This document shows positions 17,767 through 27,002 of a stretch of DNA of 64,000 bases, piece by piece. The notes beneath the pieces are model-generated. The model was not told the DNA's origin. It saw only the letters and a list, made by a program, of their open reading frames with translations, and made no database searches. Where the stretch lies: positions 5,024 through 69,023 of the forward strand of contig CAZWFQ010000010.1 in assembly GCA_964633225.1 (NCBI GenBank), in the 5' to 3' direction. This DNA comes from JAKQIM01 sp964633225 (GTDB lineage: Bacteria > Chloroflexota > Anaerolineae > Anaerolineales > UBA4823). The position numbers and the translations under genes were made by a program. The stretch's first letter is position 1. Each line of letters begins with the position of its first letter.

Positions 17767-18945
17767 TTATTCTTCTTCACCTGGTGCAAGGCCCAATTGG
17801 CGAGCCTGCTCGTAGGTAAGCACATCCGATTGGACGCCCAGGTCACTTTCTTCAGCCGCAGTATCCCAGAAGGCATCGGCGTCTTTGGGCTTGGCAACCG
17901 CTGCCTTGCCGAAGAGGGCATCGACGCCTGCCAAAACTTCGTCATCCAGGGGGATATCTTCCAAGGCAGGCACCGGCTCGGTCTGCTGGGCAAGCTGGTC
18001 CATCCCCAGCCGGTCCATGATCTGCGCCAGCTCTTGAAGCATCCCCGGCATGGCCTGGCGTAGAGCAGATAGATTGTGGGGAGAAAGCAGGTCAGCCGAA
18101 GCCAAGAGCAGCGCATGGCTTGCGCCCACGTGCATCAAGCAAAGGTGGTGTTTTGGGCCTGCAAAAGCCAACAGGTTATCGGGTTTTTCAGAGGCAAGAA
18201 CGTGCGATACCTTTATCCCGGCGCTAAACATAGCCATGAGGGCCGAGGTGAAGTTCTGATCGCGAGAAATTTCTGGCATATCACCGGCTTCAGCCACCAC
18301 AACACCGCTGTCATCCAACAGCCAGGCAGCCTGGGCCTGAAACTGTTGACGCAGGGCAGCCAGGCGCTCTGGCAGGCTGACGGGGCGCGCCTCTGCTTCG
18401 CGGCGCGCCTGCTCCACCAATTCGGCCGCCCAGGCAGGCGGCTTGGGCTTGGGTTCAGGAGGGGGCAGCCGTTTGCCAGAGGCGGTACGGCGCTCTTCGA
18501 CCAGCGGCTCGGGGGCAGGCGGCGGGGCAGGCTCGGCGGCGGGGGCAGCAGGGGCAGTTCCGTCTGCGGGCGGCGCGCTGCACAGGCGTTGGACGGCAAC
18601 CAAGAAATCTTCGATCAGGATAGGTTTAAAGAAGGAAGCTGAAGCGCTGGATTCAGAGACCAGGCGGCGGGTTCTGGAATCCTCTGCTCCAGTGATCAGA
18701 ATGGTACAAAGATCGGGGCGGCGTTTTTGCAGGCGAGCCACCAGGTCCAGGCCCGAAATCCCCGGCAGGCGCACATCAGTAACCACCAGGTCAAGGGGCA
18801 GGCCAGCGCTGACCAACATGGCTTCCTCGGCCGATGGCACTTCCAGCACATCGTACTGGTCACCCAGGGTCTTCACCCCAGTAGCCAGCATCCGCCGCAC
18901 CTCATGCTGGTCATCTACGATCAAGACACGAAATACTTTCTTCAT
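17767..18945 (-). CDS. Response regulator receiver protein with a roadblock/LC7-like domain
   Basis: This 392-residue protein starts with a receiver domain (residues 5-120): acidic pair DD at 11-12, phospho-acceptor Asp57 in VVTDVRLPG, and the Lys in SFFKP. A Pro/Ala/Glu-rich linker (about 122-180) follows. Residues about 195-320 look like a roadblock/LC7 fold (AAWLLDDSGVVVAEAGD, then GPKHHLCLMHV), a fold usually linked to small GTPases or protein docking. The C-terminus is acidic. No kinase is adjacent. TAGAAT lies 9 nt before the ATG and no Shine-Dalgarno is seen. The receiver assignment is firm; the middle domain is tentative. Confidence 0.8.
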   Translation of the reverse strand: MKKVFRVLIVDDQHEVRRMLATGVKTLGDQYDVLEVPSAEEAMLVSAGLPLDLVVTDVRLPGISGLDLVARLQKRRPDLCTILITGAEDSRTRRLVSESSASASFFKPILIEDFLVAVQRLCSAPPADGTAPAAPAAEPAPPPAPEPLVEERRTASGKRLPPPEPKPKPPAWAAELVEQARREAEARPVSLPERLAALRQQFQAQAAWLLDDSGVVVAEAGDMPEISRDQNFTSALMAMFSAGIKVSHVLASEKPDNLLAFAGPKHHLCLMHVGASHALLLASADLLSPHNLSALRQAMPGMLQELAQIMDRLGMDQLAQQTEPVPALEDIPLDDEVLAGVDALFGKAAVAKPKDADAFWDTAAEESDLGVQSDVLTYEQARQLGLAPGEEE

Positions 18946-19033
18946 CGGTGATTCATTCTATCACAAAATCTATCCCGAAAACAAGATGGACACAGACCAC
19001 AATAACTGCGCTCTTTGACTGGGGAATAAATAT

Positions 19034-20035
19034 TTACTCAATGCGCCAGCAGGCGACGTAATGTTCTTTACTGACCTCGCGGAAGGCCGGCTCTTCTTGG
19101 TTGCAGATATCTAGGGCCACCGGGCAGCGAGGGTGAAAGCGGCATCCACCGGGGGGATTCAGGGGGCTGGGCACATCACCTTCCAGCAAGATGCGCTCGC
19201 GCTTGAGGGTGGGGTCGGGGACGGGGATGGCTGACATAAGAGCCTGGGTGTAGGGATGCAGGGGGTTGCGGAAGAGCTCATCGCGGGCTGCCATCTCCAC
19301 CATCTTGCCCAGGTACATCACCGCCACGCGGTCAGAGATGTGCTCAACCACGCTCAGGTTATGCGCAATGAAGAGGTAGGTCAGGCCAAACTCGCGCTGC
19401 AGTTCCTTGAGGATATTGAGCACCTGCGACTGAATGGAAACATCCAGGGCCGAAACAGGCTCATCGGCGACAATGAACTTGGGTTGCAGGGCCAGGGCGC
19501 GGGCAATTCCGATGCGCTGGCGCTGGCCGCCCGAAAACTCGTGCGGGTAACGGCGGGCATGGTAATCTTCCAGGCCAACCTTGCGCAGCATCTCAATGGT
19601 GGTCTCAAAACGCTCGCGGGAGGTGCCGATTTTGTGGATCTTAAGGCCTTCAGCAATCGATTCGCCAATCGGCATGCGCGGGTCGAGCGAAGCATATGGA
19701 TCCTGGAAGATGATCTGCATGTGGCGGCGGATCTCTTTCAAATCGGGCCCTTTCAGGCCAAAGACATCGGTGCCATTAAAGGTGACCGCCCCGCTGGTCG
19801 GCTCGATCAGGCGCAGCATGGTGCGGCCAACCGTGGTTTTGCCGCAGCCCGACTCACCCACCAGGCCAACCGTCTCGCCCTGGCGAATGAAAAAGCTGAC
19901 GTTATCTACGGCCTGGACCCAGGCAACCACGCGCTGCAGCAAGCCGCCGCGTACAGGGAAATACTTGACCAGCTCTTTGACCTCGATGAGGGGCTTCTTT
20001 CCATTCGTATTCGCAGTTTGATCAGTCATCATCAC
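19034..20035 (-). CDS. Oligopeptide/dipeptide ABC transporter ATPase, OppF/DppF type
   Basis: This 333-residue ATPase has Walker [10 protein letters not shown], signature [15 protein letters not shown] and Walker [13 protein letters not shown]. The C-terminal extension with a Cys cluster ([16 protein letters not shown]) is characteristic of the OppD/OppF family. It starts 27 bases after the oppD-like gene, with AGAGG ahead. It would pair with that protein to power peptide import. No Opp permease genes occur in the window, so the permeases must be elsewhere. Confidence 0.93.
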   Translation of the reverse strand: MMMTDQTANTNGKKPLIEVKELVKYFPVRGGLLQRVVAWVQAVDNVSFFIRQGETVGLVGESGCGKTTVGRTMLRLIEPTSGAVTFNGTDVFGLKGPDLKEIRRHMQIIFQDPYASLDPRMPIGESIAEGLKIHKIGTSRERFETTIEMLRKVGLEDYHARRYPHEFSGGQRQRIGIARALALQPKFIVADEPVSALDVSIQSQVLNILKELQREFGLTYLFIAHNLSVVEHISDRVAVMYLGKMVEMAARDELFRNPLHPYTQALMSAIPVPDPTLKRERILLEGDVPSPLNPPGGCRFHPRCPVALDICNQEEPAFREVSKEHYVACWRIE

Positions 20036-20062
20036 AAGCCTCTTCTCGTCAAATCATCTGGA

Positions 20063-21085
20063 TCAAGAAATCTTCACAGGGGCCGTGTGCCCATCATGGT
20101 TGTGGTACAGCCAGCAGCGAGCAATATGCGCTGGGCCAACCGGCTGGAGTTCCGGCTCCACCTGGGTGCAAATCTTGAGGTTGTACTGCATACGGGCACG
20201 GCAGCGGGGTGCAAACTGGCAGCCGGGGGGCAGGTTCACCAGGTTGGGTACCGAGCCAGGGATCACATCCAATGTTTCTTTCACCTGGCCCAAGACAGGG
20301 ATAGAGGCCATCAGACCCTGGGTGTAGGGGTGCATAGGCTTCTCAAAGATGGTACGCACATCCGTCTGTTCAACGATGCGCCCGGCATACATCACCGCCA
20401 CACGGTCGGCCATCTCAGAGATGACCCCCAGGTCATGGGTGATCAGGATGACAGCCGTATCCATGCGCTCGCGCAGGTCGCGCATCAGGTCTAAGATCTG
20501 GGCCTGGATGGTCACATCCAGGGCCGTGGTGGGCTCATCGGCAATCAGCAGTTGGGGATTGAGGGCCAGGGCCATGGCGATCATGACGCGTTGAGCCTGC
20601 CCGCCCGACATTTCGTGCGGAAAGGCATGGGCCTTGGATTCGGGGTCAGGGATGCCAACCAGGTGCAGCAGTTCAACGGCGCGGTTCCAAGACTCTTCCT
20701 TGCCCATGTTCTGGTGGATCTGCAAGACTTCAGCCACCTGGTCGGCCACTTTGAAGACCGGATTCAGAGAGGACTGGGGCTGCTGGAAGATCATAGAAAC
20801 ACGGTTGCCGCGCATATGGACCATCTCAGCTTCAGAGAGCTTGAGCAGGTCGCGGCCTTCGAACATGATCTCACCTTCCACCACCTTGCCCGGAATGCCA
20901 ATCAGGCGCATGATGGAGAGAGAAGTGACGCTCTTGCCGCAGCCCGACTCGCCTACCAGCCCAAGCACCTCGCCCCGACCGACAGTAAAATCTACGCCAT
21001 CGACGGCTTTGACCACACCATCTTCGGTATAGAAATAGGTCTTAAGGTTGTTGACCTCAAGCAGGGTTTCTTTTTGACTTGTCAT
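20063..21085 (-). CDS. Oligopeptide/dipeptide ABC transporter ATPase, OppD/DppD type
   Basis: This 340-residue ATPase has Walker [10 protein letters not shown], signature [15 protein letters not shown] and Walker [13 protein letters not shown]. Its C-terminus carries the family Cys cluster ([14 protein letters not shown]). I use the ATG at 21085, which has AGAGG at 7 nt; an upstream in-frame start at 21166 has no family similarity. It lies downstream of two peptide-binding-protein genes on the same strand and 27 bases ahead of the OppF-type gene. Confidence 0.93.
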   Translation of the reverse strand: MTSQKETLLEVNNLKTYFYTEDGVVKAVDGVDFTVGRGEVLGLVGESGCGKSVTSLSIMRLIGIPGKVVEGEIMFEGRDLLKLSEAEMVHMRGNRVSMIFQQPQSSLNPVFKVADQVAEVLQIHQNMGKEESWNRAVELLHLVGIPDPESKAHAFPHEMSGGQAQRVMIAMALALNPQLLIADEPTTALDVTIQAQILDLMRDLRERMDTAVILITHDLGVISEMADRVAVMYAGRIVEQTDVRTIFEKPMHPYTQGLMASIPVLGQVKETLDVIPGSVPNLVNLPPGCQFAPRCRARMQYNLKICTQVEPELQPVGPAHIARCWLYHNHDGHTAPVKIS

Positions 21086-21247
21086 GGGCAGCCTCTTTAT
21101 TATTATATCCGATGTTACCAAATAAGAATGCTTCTGGGTTAGGCCATCAGGGCTTCTGGCAAACACCCTGGGCAGGCCAGCATTCTCACATCAAAAGGTT
21201 TTTGGCCTTTGCTGTTCTGATGGCGGTAGAGGAAAGATAGGGCAATG

Positions 21248-23105
21248 TCAATTGCAGTTTACGCCGTAGTCAAATTCTTCGATATTCCACATTTCGCTGG
21301 CAGCGGTGGGGTCCATGAAAAAATTGCACATATCCGGGCGGGTGGCAGCCAGCTTNNNNNNNNNNNNNNNNNNNNNNNNNNNNNNNNNNNNNNNNNNNNN
21401 NNNNNNNNNNNNNNNNNNNNNNNNNNNNNNNNNNNNNNNNNNNNNNNNNNNNNNNGCTGACTGGCCAGGCGACCTGGCCAAGATCGGTCTTATGGCCCAT
21501 CAAGATGCCCTCTGGACCATCAGCAAGCCATTCAGAAGAAGGGTAGGAATCCAGGTTGACCTTCATGCCACACTGGGCCATGCTATCAGCCAGGATTTGG
21601 ACAGTCTGGAGGCGCAGGCCGATGTTGGCCGTTTCAAGCTTGAACTCCAACAGGGTACCATCCGGCACGCCGGTCACGCCATAGGCAAGGCGCGGGGTGG
21701 CAGGGTTACCATCTTCATCAATCCAGCCGATCTCGTCCAGCAGGGCGGCGGCAGCAGCCACATCAAACGGCCAGGCAGCCACATCGGGGTTGTAGAGGGG
21801 GTGTTCGGGGGGCAGGTAGGTGTTCAGCACAATGGATTTGCCAAACAGGACGGTATCCACCACAGCCTGGCGGTCCATGCACATGGCCACAGCCCGCCGC
21901 AAGCGGACATCGGCAAAGGGGCCAAAACCGTTGTCATCTTCATCCCAGCCGGCAAAGCCAGAGCCCTCAAAGGGCAGGATGTTGAAGGCAATGTGTTCCC
22001 AAGAATCGTCGGTGATAAAGATCGCATCGAGCAATCCGGCAGCATCGAGCTTGAGCAGCAGATCAGATTGATCATCCAGGGAGGAGGTCTGATCAACAAT
22101 ATCGCAGTCGCCAGCCAGGATGGCAGTGATGTTGGCATTGGATGTGGCGCCCAGGAAGCGGAAGGTCACCGATTCGAAATTGGGCAGGCCTTCAGCAGCG
22201 CGGAAGTAGTTGGGGTTCTTGACGGCGGTAATGTGATCGCCGCGCACCCACTCGGTGATGATGTAAGGGCCCCAGCCTGTGTAGAGCATCTGGCTATCAA
22301 CCTGGGTGATCAGTTCAGCCACGGTGTAATGACCCCAGATATGCCGCGGGCGGGGGGTGAAATAGTTGATGAAATAGGTCGAGTCCAGGTAGCCAGGCAG
22401 GCCAGTCCAGATCGTGGTTACATCATCAGTGGCCAGGTAAGATTGCGTGCGCTCAACCAGGTCTTTAGAAAGCGGGCTATCGGGGCTGCCCTCAAGCTCG
22501 AAGCCGTAAACCGAGTCGGCGGCGGTGAGGGGAGTTCCATCAGACCAGAGCAGGCCAGGGAGCATCTTGAAAGTGGCAGAAAGTTGATCCATCTGAATGG
22601 TGCCCTCGGTGTATACGATGGCACAGTCAGAGGAGATACAGCCGGCAGGGCGAATCTTCTGTCCGGCGGCCAGAACAACCGGGTCGCCATCATCGTTGAC
22701 CACGGCAGTGCCGGCAGCCACATCCACAATCTGGATTTCAGCGTCGCCATCAGCGAGGCTGGGCAGCTTCTCAAGGATAATCGGCTGGTAATCAAATGAG
22801 CGGTTGTCTACCGGGCCATCATAGATGGCCTCTAAGACCTGAGAGGCAGCCAGCATGCTGGTGTTCAGGTACAACAAGGTATTGGGCTCTTGCCCAAGGC
22901 AGACAACCAGAGAGCGCTCTTCGAGAGCAGGGGATGCAGCCAGATCGGGCGTTGCAGTAACGATAATGGTCTCGCCCTCCACAATCTGGGTCGTTATGAC
23001 CTCGACGGTCTTAATCACTTCAACAGTCCGCGGTTCGCAAGCAACCAGGGCCAGGCTGGCGAAAATCAACAAAGCCAGAGCCAAAAGGATTGACTTACGG
23101 GACAT
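21248..23105 (-). CDS. Peptide ABC transporter substrate-binding lipoprotein, interrupted by the assembly gap
   Basis: This is an SBP family 5 receptor with lipobox ALVAC near the start (ATG at 23105, strong GGAGGAG). The core reads CLGQEPNTLLYL, then GWGPYIITEWVRGDHI, then the VRLRRAVAMCMDRQAV segment. The coding sequence runs into 100 N bases near the C-terminus. Past the gap, a different frame gives KLAATRPDMCNFF, ending in FDYGVNCN and a stop at 21248. This matches the end of the neighbouring paralogue (RPDACGL, ending in DYGDGCR). The true end is therefore 21248, and the gap length is artificial. Against the paralogue about 78 residues are missing, including the C-terminal lobe. Confidence 0.88.
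21356..21455. other. Assembly gap of 100 N
   Basis: This is a run of exactly 100 N, a conventional placeholder for a scaffold join of unknown length. It lies inside the substrate-binding protein gene at 21248-23105. The real distance should be a multiple of three and, from comparison with the paralogue, about 230 bases. Confidence 0.97.
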
Positions 23106-23152
23106 TCTCTCCTCCAAAAAGAAAGTGGTGGGCGGGGACGGATTGGCAGCAA

Positions 23153-25096
23153 TTACCGGCAGCCGTCTCCATAATCCAGCAGCTCCAAATCCGCCAGAAG
23201 GCCGCTGCCCAGGCCGCAGGCATCGGGGCGCAGCAAAAAGACACGGTAACGCCAGTAGAGCGGCAGGGATGGCAGATCTTCAGCGAAAAGCGCCTGGGCC
23301 TGGGCATGCTGCTCAACATATTGGGCCGAGTCGGGCAGAGCCAGGCGAGCAGACTGGCAGGCCAGGTCAAAGGCCGGGCTGCTGTAACCGCTGGCATTCA
23401 TGCCGCCCCAACCCAGGGGAGACTGCGGATAAGGGCCAGGGATCTCACTGCTCAAGTACAGGCCACAGGGAGGCTCAAGGGTGTCGGCCCAGGCCAGTTG
23501 GGCCAGGTCAAAATTACGCCCAAAGACAGGCCCAGCAGGGCCGGCTGCCAGGTATTCTTGGGCTGGGCGTGCTTCAACGTTCACCTGGACGCCGCACTGC
23601 GCCAACATACCCCGGACGGCCTGGGCTACTCCCTGCCGCTCTGAGTCTTCTGAAACCAGGTAGTTGATGGCCAAAGGCGTACCATCAACAAAACCCAGCA
23701 CGCCAGAGGCCGTGCGCGGGGTGGCAGGGTCGCCGTCCTGATCCAGCCAACCAGCCTGATCCAAGAGGGCCATGCCAGCCTGTACATCATAAGCATAATT
23801 AGCAGCAGGGGCCTGGTAAAGAGGGTGAGCGGGAGAAAGATAGGCGTCTGCGCTCTGCCACATTCCCTCTCCTAAGGTATCCAGCACAGCCTGCCGGTCA
23901 ATACAGCGGGCCACAGCCTGGCGTACCAAAGGATTGGCAAAGAAGGCCGGACGCTGTGCGTCGTAGGGGCGGATGCCAAAAACCAGCAGGTCCCAAGCCA
24001 CACCACCCTGGTAGAGCACCTGGCCCTGCCCAGCGCTGGCAAAACCATTCAGGGCATCGCTGTGCAGGTTGTTCAGGGCCGTCGAATCAACCAGGTCACA
24101 TTCACCGGCTTGCAAGGCTTCAACAGCCTCAGCATCGGTGAAGGTGAAGCGAAAAACCAGGTTGTCAAAGTACGGCAGGCCTTCGCCAGCCCGAAAATAA
24201 TTTGGATTGCGGTGCAAGGTAATATGATCCCCCGCCACCCATTCGTCGATCACGTAAGGTCCCCAGCCAAGAGGGGTGCGGGCTGCCAATTCCAGTGTGG
24301 GCAGGTCTTGAGCGCCGTAGAGGCTCCAGACATGGCGCGGCAGGGGCGAGAAGAATTTATCCTGGTAGGCGCCGCCCAGATCGCCAGGCAGGCCGCTCCA
24401 TTGAATTGTGGTCTCATCCAGCACCTGGTAGGCCTGGGTGCGATCAACCCGCTCTGGCTGGGCAGCCGGGTACAGGCTGAGAGCCAGTTCATACGAGAAA
24501 AGCGAGTCGTCGGCCGTCAAGCTGGCGCCATCTGACCACAGCAGGCCGGGGATGAGTTCAAAGCGCACCAAGAGTTGGTCCATCTCGACGGGTTGGCTGC
24601 CCGTGTACTGGCGCACGCAAGAGGCATCCATGCAGCCGCTGGGGCGGTAGAGCACGCCCTCAGCCAGGGCCGCCGGCTGCCCATCCGCGTTGACAATGGC
24701 GGCGCCGGGTTGAACGGTGACCGACTGGATAGCAGCGCCGCCGTTCTCCAGCGAAGGCATGCGTTGTAAGATGACCGGGCGGGGGGTGTAGTCAACCACG
24801 TCAATTGGGCCATCATAGACGGCTTGCAAAACACTGTGGGCTGAGAGCGAGAGGGCATCATACAAGAACAAAGAGTTCGGCTCGTTCCCCAGGCAAACGG
24901 TCACCAGGCTGGGCGGGGGCGGCAGGGGCGTGGGGGTGTCTGTGGGCAATGGCGCGGTGACACTGGGCAGCGGAACAGGTTCGGTTTGCAGCGGGGTTAA
25001 CGGCGTGGGGCTGGGCTGCTGAGAAGGGGCAGGGGATGAACAGGCGGCTGAGAATACAGCAAACGCCAACACAACAAGCAGGTTTTTAAGGCGCAT
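23153..25096 (-). CDS. Peptide ABC transporter substrate-binding lipoprotein (paralogue)
   Basis: This 647-residue SBP family 5 receptor has lipobox FSAAC (Cys19). A tether of about 45 residues rich in Pro, Thr, Ser and Leu follows, then the binding fold (CLGNEPNSLFLYD, GWGPYVIDEWVAGDHI, VRQAVARCIDRQAV). It is clearly homologous along its whole length to the next gene downstream, so the two arose by tandem duplication. They diverge enough to suggest different ligands. The four genes from here to the OppF-type ATPase run in one direction. The C-terminus DYGDGCR was used to find the true end of the broken paralogue. Confidence 0.92.
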   Translation of the reverse strand: MRLKNLLVVLAFAVFSAACSSPAPSQQPSPTPLTPLQTEPVPLPSVTAPLPTDTPTPLPPPPSLVTVCLGNEPNSLFLYDALSLSAHSVLQAVYDGPIDVVDYTPRPVILQRMPSLENGGAAIQSVTVQPGAAIVNADGQPAALAEGVLYRPSGCMDASCVRQYTGSQPVEMDQLLVRFELIPGLLWSDGASLTADDSLFSYELALSLYPAAQPERVDRTQAYQVLDETTIQWSGLPGDLGGAYQDKFFSPLPRHVWSLYGAQDLPTLELAARTPLGWGPYVIDEWVAGDHITLHRNPNYFRAGEGLPYFDNLVFRFTFTDAEAVEALQAGECDLVDSTALNNLHSDALNGFASAGQGQVLYQGGVAWDLLVFGIRPYDAQRPAFFANPLVRQAVARCIDRQAVLDTLGEGMWQSADAYLSPAHPLYQAPAANYAYDVQAGMALLDQAGWLDQDGDPATPRTASGVLGFVDGTPLAINYLVSEDSERQGVAQAVRGMLAQCGVQVNVEARPAQEYLAAGPAGPVFGRNFDLAQLAWADTLEPPCGLYLSSEIPGPYPQSPLGWGGMNASGYSSPAFDLACQSARLALPDSAQYVEQHAQAQALFAEDLPSLPLYWRYRVFLLRPDACGLGSGLLADLELLDYGDGCR

Positions 25097-25193
25097 ATAC
25101 AGTCAATCCAGCGGGCGTCTGGCTCTGCACCGCTGCCTTTCTCATCGCCTTGGTATCGATCACTTTTACGATCCAATCCATATACACCACCAT

Positions 25194-25799
25194 CTAAGTA
25201 AATTCATACAGTATGTCGGGCAGCATTCCGCCTTCGAGGAAGCCCAGGTGCTTCTTTAAAGCCTGGCGGCCGTAATGCAAACGCGACTTAACCGTACCAA
25301 CCGGCACATCCATGATCTCGGCAATCTCTTGGACAGACAGGTCGTTAACGTAATAAAGTGCCACCACGCCGCGATGAGCAAAAGGCAGCGAGGAAACCGC
25401 TTCTTGCAGCAGCCGCACAGTCTCACCTTCTTCGATGCGAGAGGCAGGCGAGTCTTTCCAGCCGCTCATCAACCATTCGGCCATGTCTTCCAGCGGACGC
25501 AGCCAACGCTGGCGGCGCCGGATCCAGGTGTAAGCCAGGTTGGTGGTCATGCGGTATAACCACGATTCCAGGGGACGGCTCGGATCAATATGGTGGGCAA
25601 AGCGGTGCAGGCGCAGAAACACATCTTGAAGCAGATCGGCAGCCGCATCCGCATCGCCAGTGATTGCCAGGGCAGTCCGGTAGACCAGGTTACGATGCCG
25701 GTCATACAGCACCCCCAGCGCATCCAGGCTGTTAGCCTGCAACTTCACAACTAATTCCGAGTCAGGAATTGCTTCCACGTTCCCTTCGCCTATCAGCAT
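25194..25799 (-). CDS. ECF-type RNA polymerase sigma factor
   Basis: This 201-residue sigma-70 family protein has only regions 2 and 4. Region 2 spans about 25-95 (YDRHRNLVYRTALAITGD, then LLQDVFLRLHRF). Region 4 spans about 125-185 (LPFAHRGVVALYYVNDLS, then the helix-turn-helix IAEIMDVPVGTVKSRLHYGR). A short tail follows. No anti-sigma factor is adjacent; the next gene downstream is the peptide-binding lipoprotein, 97 bases away, so that operon may be its target, which is only a guess. The start lacks a convincing Shine-Dalgarno. Confidence 0.9.
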   Translation of the reverse strand: MLIGEGNVEAIPDSELVVKLQANSLDALGVLYDRHRNLVYRTALAITGDADAAADLLQDVFLRLHRFAHHIDPSRPLESWLYRMTTNLAYTWIRRRQRWLRPLEDMAEWLMSGWKDSPASRIEEGETVRLLQEAVSSLPFAHRGVVALYYVNDLSVQEIAEIMDVPVGTVKSRLHYGRQALKKHLGFLEGGMLPDILYEFT

Positions 25800-25869
25800 A
25801 AGCTATAGATGCAAAGAGGCTCAAAAAAGTTCCTTGCGCCCAAATTATACCTTATTCTACTTTAAGGCC

Positions 25870-26769
25870 TTATTCGGCTTCGCCAGTACGCAGATGGACG
25901 TATGAACTATAGCGGGCGGGGTGGATCTCGCCGCGTTGGAGCGCTGCCAGCACAGCACAGCCGGGCTCTCGCAAATGGGTGCAGTCGCTAAACTGGCATT
26001 CAGCCACCCGGCAGCGCAACTCGGGGAAGTAGCCGTCTAGCTCTTCGGGCTGGATATCCCACAAGGCCAGGGCCTTCAGCCCAGGGGTATCAGCGACGTA
26101 TCCCCCGCCCTCCAACGAGAAGAGCTGGCGCACAGCAGTGGTATGACGGCCCTTCTCGGTAGTACGGCTGACCTCGCGGGCCGCCAGGCCCAGCCCGGGT
26201 TGGATGGCATTCAAGAGGCTGGATTTGCCCACCCCGGAGGGCCCTGCCAACACGGTCAGCTTGCCCTGCAGGCGGGTGCGCAGCACATCCACGCCCTGGC
26301 CGCTGCGGGTAGAGGTATAGATAACCGGGTAACCAAGCGGCTCATAGTGACCGAAAATGGCCTCCGCGTCGGCAGGCAAAAGCAGGTCGGCTTTGTTGGC
26401 CACGATCAGGGCTGGCAGGCCTTGTTTTTCAGCGATGACCAAGAAACGATCAAGCATGCCCAGATGCGGGGCAGGGTGAGAACAGGCAAAGACGAAGATC
26501 ATTTGGTCGGGGTTGGCCAGGATGATCTGTTGGTATTCGCCGCGCGGGGTGGGGTCCATCCGAGAAAGCATGTGCCGGCGCGGCTCGATCTCTTCGATCA
26601 TGCCTTTCCCCTGCGGCAGAAGAGAGATTTCGACCCAATCGCCAACGGCGAGGATATCGCCCAGGCGCGGGCCCTGCTTCAAGCGGCCGCGTAAATGGCA
26701 GGTAACGAGACCGGCCTCAGTTTCGACGGTATAAAAGCCCGATTGAGAGCGGATAATCAGACCGCGCAT
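25870..26769 (-). CDS. rsgA: Ribosome small-subunit-dependent GTPase A
   Basis: This 299-residue circularly permuted GTPase acts in late 30S subunit maturation. An N-terminal OB fold (residues 1-65) comes first. The G motifs follow in permuted order: VANKADLL (G4), then GPSGVGKSSLLNAI (G1), then DTPGLKAL (G3). The C-terminal zinc-binding segment shows Cys and His residues (CRVAECQFSDCTH). The length is normal. No clear Shine-Dalgarno was found at the start. Confidence 0.95.
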   Translation of the reverse strand: MRGLIIRSQSGFYTVETEAGLVTCHLRGRLKQGPRLGDILAVGDWVEISLLPQGKGMIEEIEPRRHMLSRMDPTPRGEYQQIILANPDQMIFVFACSHPAPHLGMLDRFLVIAEKQGLPALIVANKADLLLPADAEAIFGHYEPLGYPVIYTSTRSGQGVDVLRTRLQGKLTVLAGPSGVGKSSLLNAIQPGLGLAAREVSRTTEKGRHTTAVRQLFSLEGGGYVADTPGLKALALWDIQPEELDGYFPELRCRVAECQFSDCTHLREPGCAVLAALQRGEIHPARYSSYVHLRTGEAE

Positions 26770-26808
26770 AGGCTAATCGCAGTAAAGACTTCAGTCGTTA
26801 CGTCCTTA

Positions 26809-26999
26809 TCAATCATCCCACTCATCTCCCAAACCGCCTGGCGGGTATGTTTTCCACACATCCCGCAGCCATTCTTTGCTGTGCTGATCCAAAATACATA
26901 CCCAGGCTAGACCAAGGCCAATTATAGGCATCTGCAGCATAAGCATGCTTGACAGGGTTGTAATGGATGTAATTCAACGTTTTGTAGTAGCGACTTTAG
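26809..26999 (-). pseudogene. Remnant of a REP-associated tyrosine transposase (Y1 family)
   Basis: The 230-base gap between rsgA and the transpeptidase gene holds the C-terminal part of a Y1/RAYT transposase in two frames. The first gives NYIHYNPVKHAYAADAYNW followed by PWSS, the conserved helix after the catalytic region. Near 26885-26895 the frame shifts, and the second gives KEWLRDVWKTYPPGG ending in DEWDD and a stop at 26809-26811. The catalytic His-x-His and Tyr parts are missing, so it is dead. These enzymes normally mobilise short palindromic repeats. Confidence 0.7.
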
Positions 27000-27002
27000 T
27001 TG

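Noticed and set aside
21270..23117. Reading of the broken binding protein ending at 21270
   Set aside because: It assumes the 100 N are the true distance. The other frame ends like the paralogue, so the end at 21248 is used.
25097..25193. Search for an anti-sigma gene beside the ECF sigma factor
   Set aside because: The 97-base gap and both neighbours hold no membrane or zinc-binding anti-sigma protein.
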